Below, one piece after another: positions 63,145-64,000 of a stretch of DNA of 64,000 bases. The stretch is taken from NCBI GenBank assembly GCA_016191555.1, contig JACPVX010000051.1, positions 62,001 through 126,000 of the forward strand. Reading direction: 5' to 3'. How positions within the stretch are numbered: the first letter of the stretch is position 1; each line of letters begins with the position of its first letter. The notes under the pieces are model-generated. The model saw only the letters and a program-made list of their open reading frames with translations, ran no database searches and was not told the DNA's origin. The stretch is from Bacteroidota bacterium. GTDB taxonomy: Bacteria > Bacteroidota > Bacteroidia > Cytophagales > Cyclobacteriaceae. The position numbers and the translations under genes were made by a program.

Positions 63145-63722
63145 TGAGGATTTGTTTTGCTACTAACAATCAGCACAAAATTAAAGAGGTATGCGCTCTA
63201 TTGGATAGTTCGTACACCATTTTAAGTTTATCAGATATTGGTTGCCTAGAGGAATTGGCGGAAGAGCAAAGTACCATTCCGGGTAACTCATTTCAGAAAG
63301 CGAATTATGTTTTTCAGAAATACCATGTGCCGTGTTTTGCCGATGATTCCGGATTGGAAGTCGATTCATTGAATGGAGAACCTGGTGTAGACTCTGCACA
63401 CTATGCCGGTCCTCAACGCAGTTTTGACGATAACATGAATCTGTTATTGAAAAACCTAAATGGCGTTACTATGCGTAGCGCGCAATTCAGAACTGTCATT
63501 ACACTTGTTACACCGCAAACCACTCAGCAGTTTGAAGGAATTTTGCGCGGTCAGATACTTCATGACAAACGTGGTACAGAAGGTTTTGGCTATGATCCTC
63601 TTTTTCTTCCTGATGGATACAATAGAACTTTGGCAGAGATGAGTCTGGAAGAGAAAAATAAAATCAGCCACCGCAGTAAAGCAGTAGCTAAGTTGATTGA
63701 GTTTTTAACCAGCCTTCGCTAA
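63144..63722 (+). CDS. rdgB: dITP/XTP pyrophosphatase (RdgB/HAM1 family)
   Basis: 192 residues. The signature FATNNQHKIKEV lies at the N-terminus, the metal-binding acidic cluster is in CFADDSGLEVDSL, and GTEGFGYDPLF is the purine-sensing loop. It hydrolyses non-canonical purine NTPs (ITP, dITP, XTP) to monophosphate and pyrophosphate, keeping them out of nucleic acids. It is coupled by a 1-base overlap to the third FKBP gene; a terminator follows 8 bases after the stop. Confidence 0.95.
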   Translation: MRICFATNNQHKIKEVCALLDSSYTILSLSDIGCLEELAEEQSTIPGNSFQKANYVFQKYHVPCFADDSGLEVDSLNGEPGVDSAHYAGPQRSFDDNMNLLLKNLNGVTMRSAQFRTVITLVTPQTTQQFEGILRGQILHDKRGTEGFGYDPLFLPDGYNRTLAEMSLEEKNKISHRSKAVAKLIEFLTSLR

Positions 63723-63729
63723 AATAAAA

Positions 63730-63754
63730 CAGGCGGCTCGTTTTGAGCCGCCTG
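63730..63754. terminator. Terminator after rdgB
   Basis: A perfect 10-bp stem (CAGGCGGCTC at 63730-63739 and GAGCCGCCTG at 63745-63754) with a GTTTT loop lies between convergent rdgB and the SecDF gene. The flanks are A/T-rich, so it can serve both. Confidence 0.88.
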
Positions 63755-63777
63755 CTATTCATTTAATAAAGTTAGAT

Positions 63778-64000
63778 CTAAGCCTTTACAGGTTTCACTT
63801 CGCCATCAGGGCTCTTATCCAAATCGATTACAACCGGAGCTGCAATGAAGATGGATGAATATGTTCCGATCACGAAGCCAACAAACAATGCAAATGAGAA
63901 ACCTCTCAACACTTCACCACCAAAGAATAATAAAACAACTACTGTAATCAAGGTTGTTCCGGAAGTGATCAAGGTGCGGCTTAAGGTATTGTTGATCGCG
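63778..64000 (-). CDS. Protein translocase SecDF/SecF, C-terminal part
   Basis: Only the last ~74 residues are in the window; the 5' end lies beyond it. The sequence reads 'NNTLSRTLITSGTTLITVVVLLFFGGEVLRGFSFALFVGFVIGTYSSIFIAAPVV', which is the final two membrane helices of SecF (or the SecF half of a fused SecDF, the usual form in Bacteroidota). SecDF uses the proton gradient to help pull exported proteins through SecYEG. The short tail after the last helix (DLDKSPDGEVKPVKA) is charged and cytoplasmic or periplasmic. Whether it is fused cannot be seen here. Confidence 0.9.
   Translation of the reverse strand, partial: AINNTLSRTLITSGTTLITVVVLLFFGGEVLRGFSFALFVGFVIGTYSSIFIAAPVVIDLDKSPDGEVKPVKA

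Overview
The window looks like the chromosome of a gliding-type member of the Bacteroidota, most probably of the order Cytophagales. The signs are a SusD-like lipoprotein, several TonB-dependent receptors, DUF4249 lipoproteins, the ricT-gldH pair, PD40/OmpA-family proteins, many lipoprotein signals ending in Ser-Cys, and repeated matches to the Bacteroidota -7 promoter box TAnnTTTG just upstream of start codons. No tRNA, rRNA, CRISPR array, prophage or classical insertion sequence was recognised. The only mobile-type locus is a REP-associated transposase flanked by two REP hairpins.

Layout. 1-1.6 kb: the end of a SusD-like outer-membrane lipoprotein gene and a downstream lipoprotein. 2-11.6 kb (minus strand): an operon-like array of one STN-containing TonB receptor, four DUF4249 modules (two fused in one reading frame) and an MG2-like/plug-domain protein. 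11.7-17.1 kb: an FMN-binding glutamate-synthase-like protein, an unknown protein, a heme-binding-domain protein and an exported M14 carboxypeptidase. 17.2-22.1 kb: an Oar-like TonB receptor and MltF. 22.1-33.2 kb: a kynurenine-catabolism region. Its minus-strand arm is haaO, a DinB-family gene, kynU, the RAYT and kmo. Its plus-strand arm is a divergent SDR, two PD40/OmpA proteins and an aminomuconate-semialdehyde-type dehydrogenase. 33.2-39.7 kb: a CPBP protease, pnuC-nadR (NAD salvage), a FucP-type sugar transporter, a nucleotidyltransferase, rlmB and manC. 40-43.6 kb: a recQ that appears frameshifted, then purD. 43.6-49 kb: two unknown genes, an Lrp regulator, ricT-gldH and an exported subtilase. 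49.3-55.9 kb: an exported WD40-caspase protein, a small unknown protein, serine dehydratase, an M28 peptidase and a short exported protein. 55.9-64 kb: gcvP, ndk, an NrnA-like DHH phosphoesterase, three overlapping or closely spaced FKBP-type lipoprotein genes, rdgB, and the C-terminal end of SecDF/SecF.

How the genes work together. KynU, Kmo, HaaO and the dehydrogenase account for most of the route from kynurenine through 3-hydroxykynurenine and 3-hydroxyanthranilate to 2-aminomuconate. PnuC/NadR nearby provide NAD salvage. The DUF4249 array looks like an outer-membrane uptake or assembly system of unknown substrate.

The most unusual points are: the fused DUF4249 protein with a buried lipobox; a REP element that encodes the C-terminus of KynU; the lesion in recQ; an SDR that has lost its catalytic Tyr and Lys; and tandem FKBP lipoproteins that appear to have lost catalytic residues. 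Several start codons were moved downstream from the longest reading frame to an ATG that begins a signal peptide or sits behind a promoter-like box. All calls rest on reading the sequence, with no database search.
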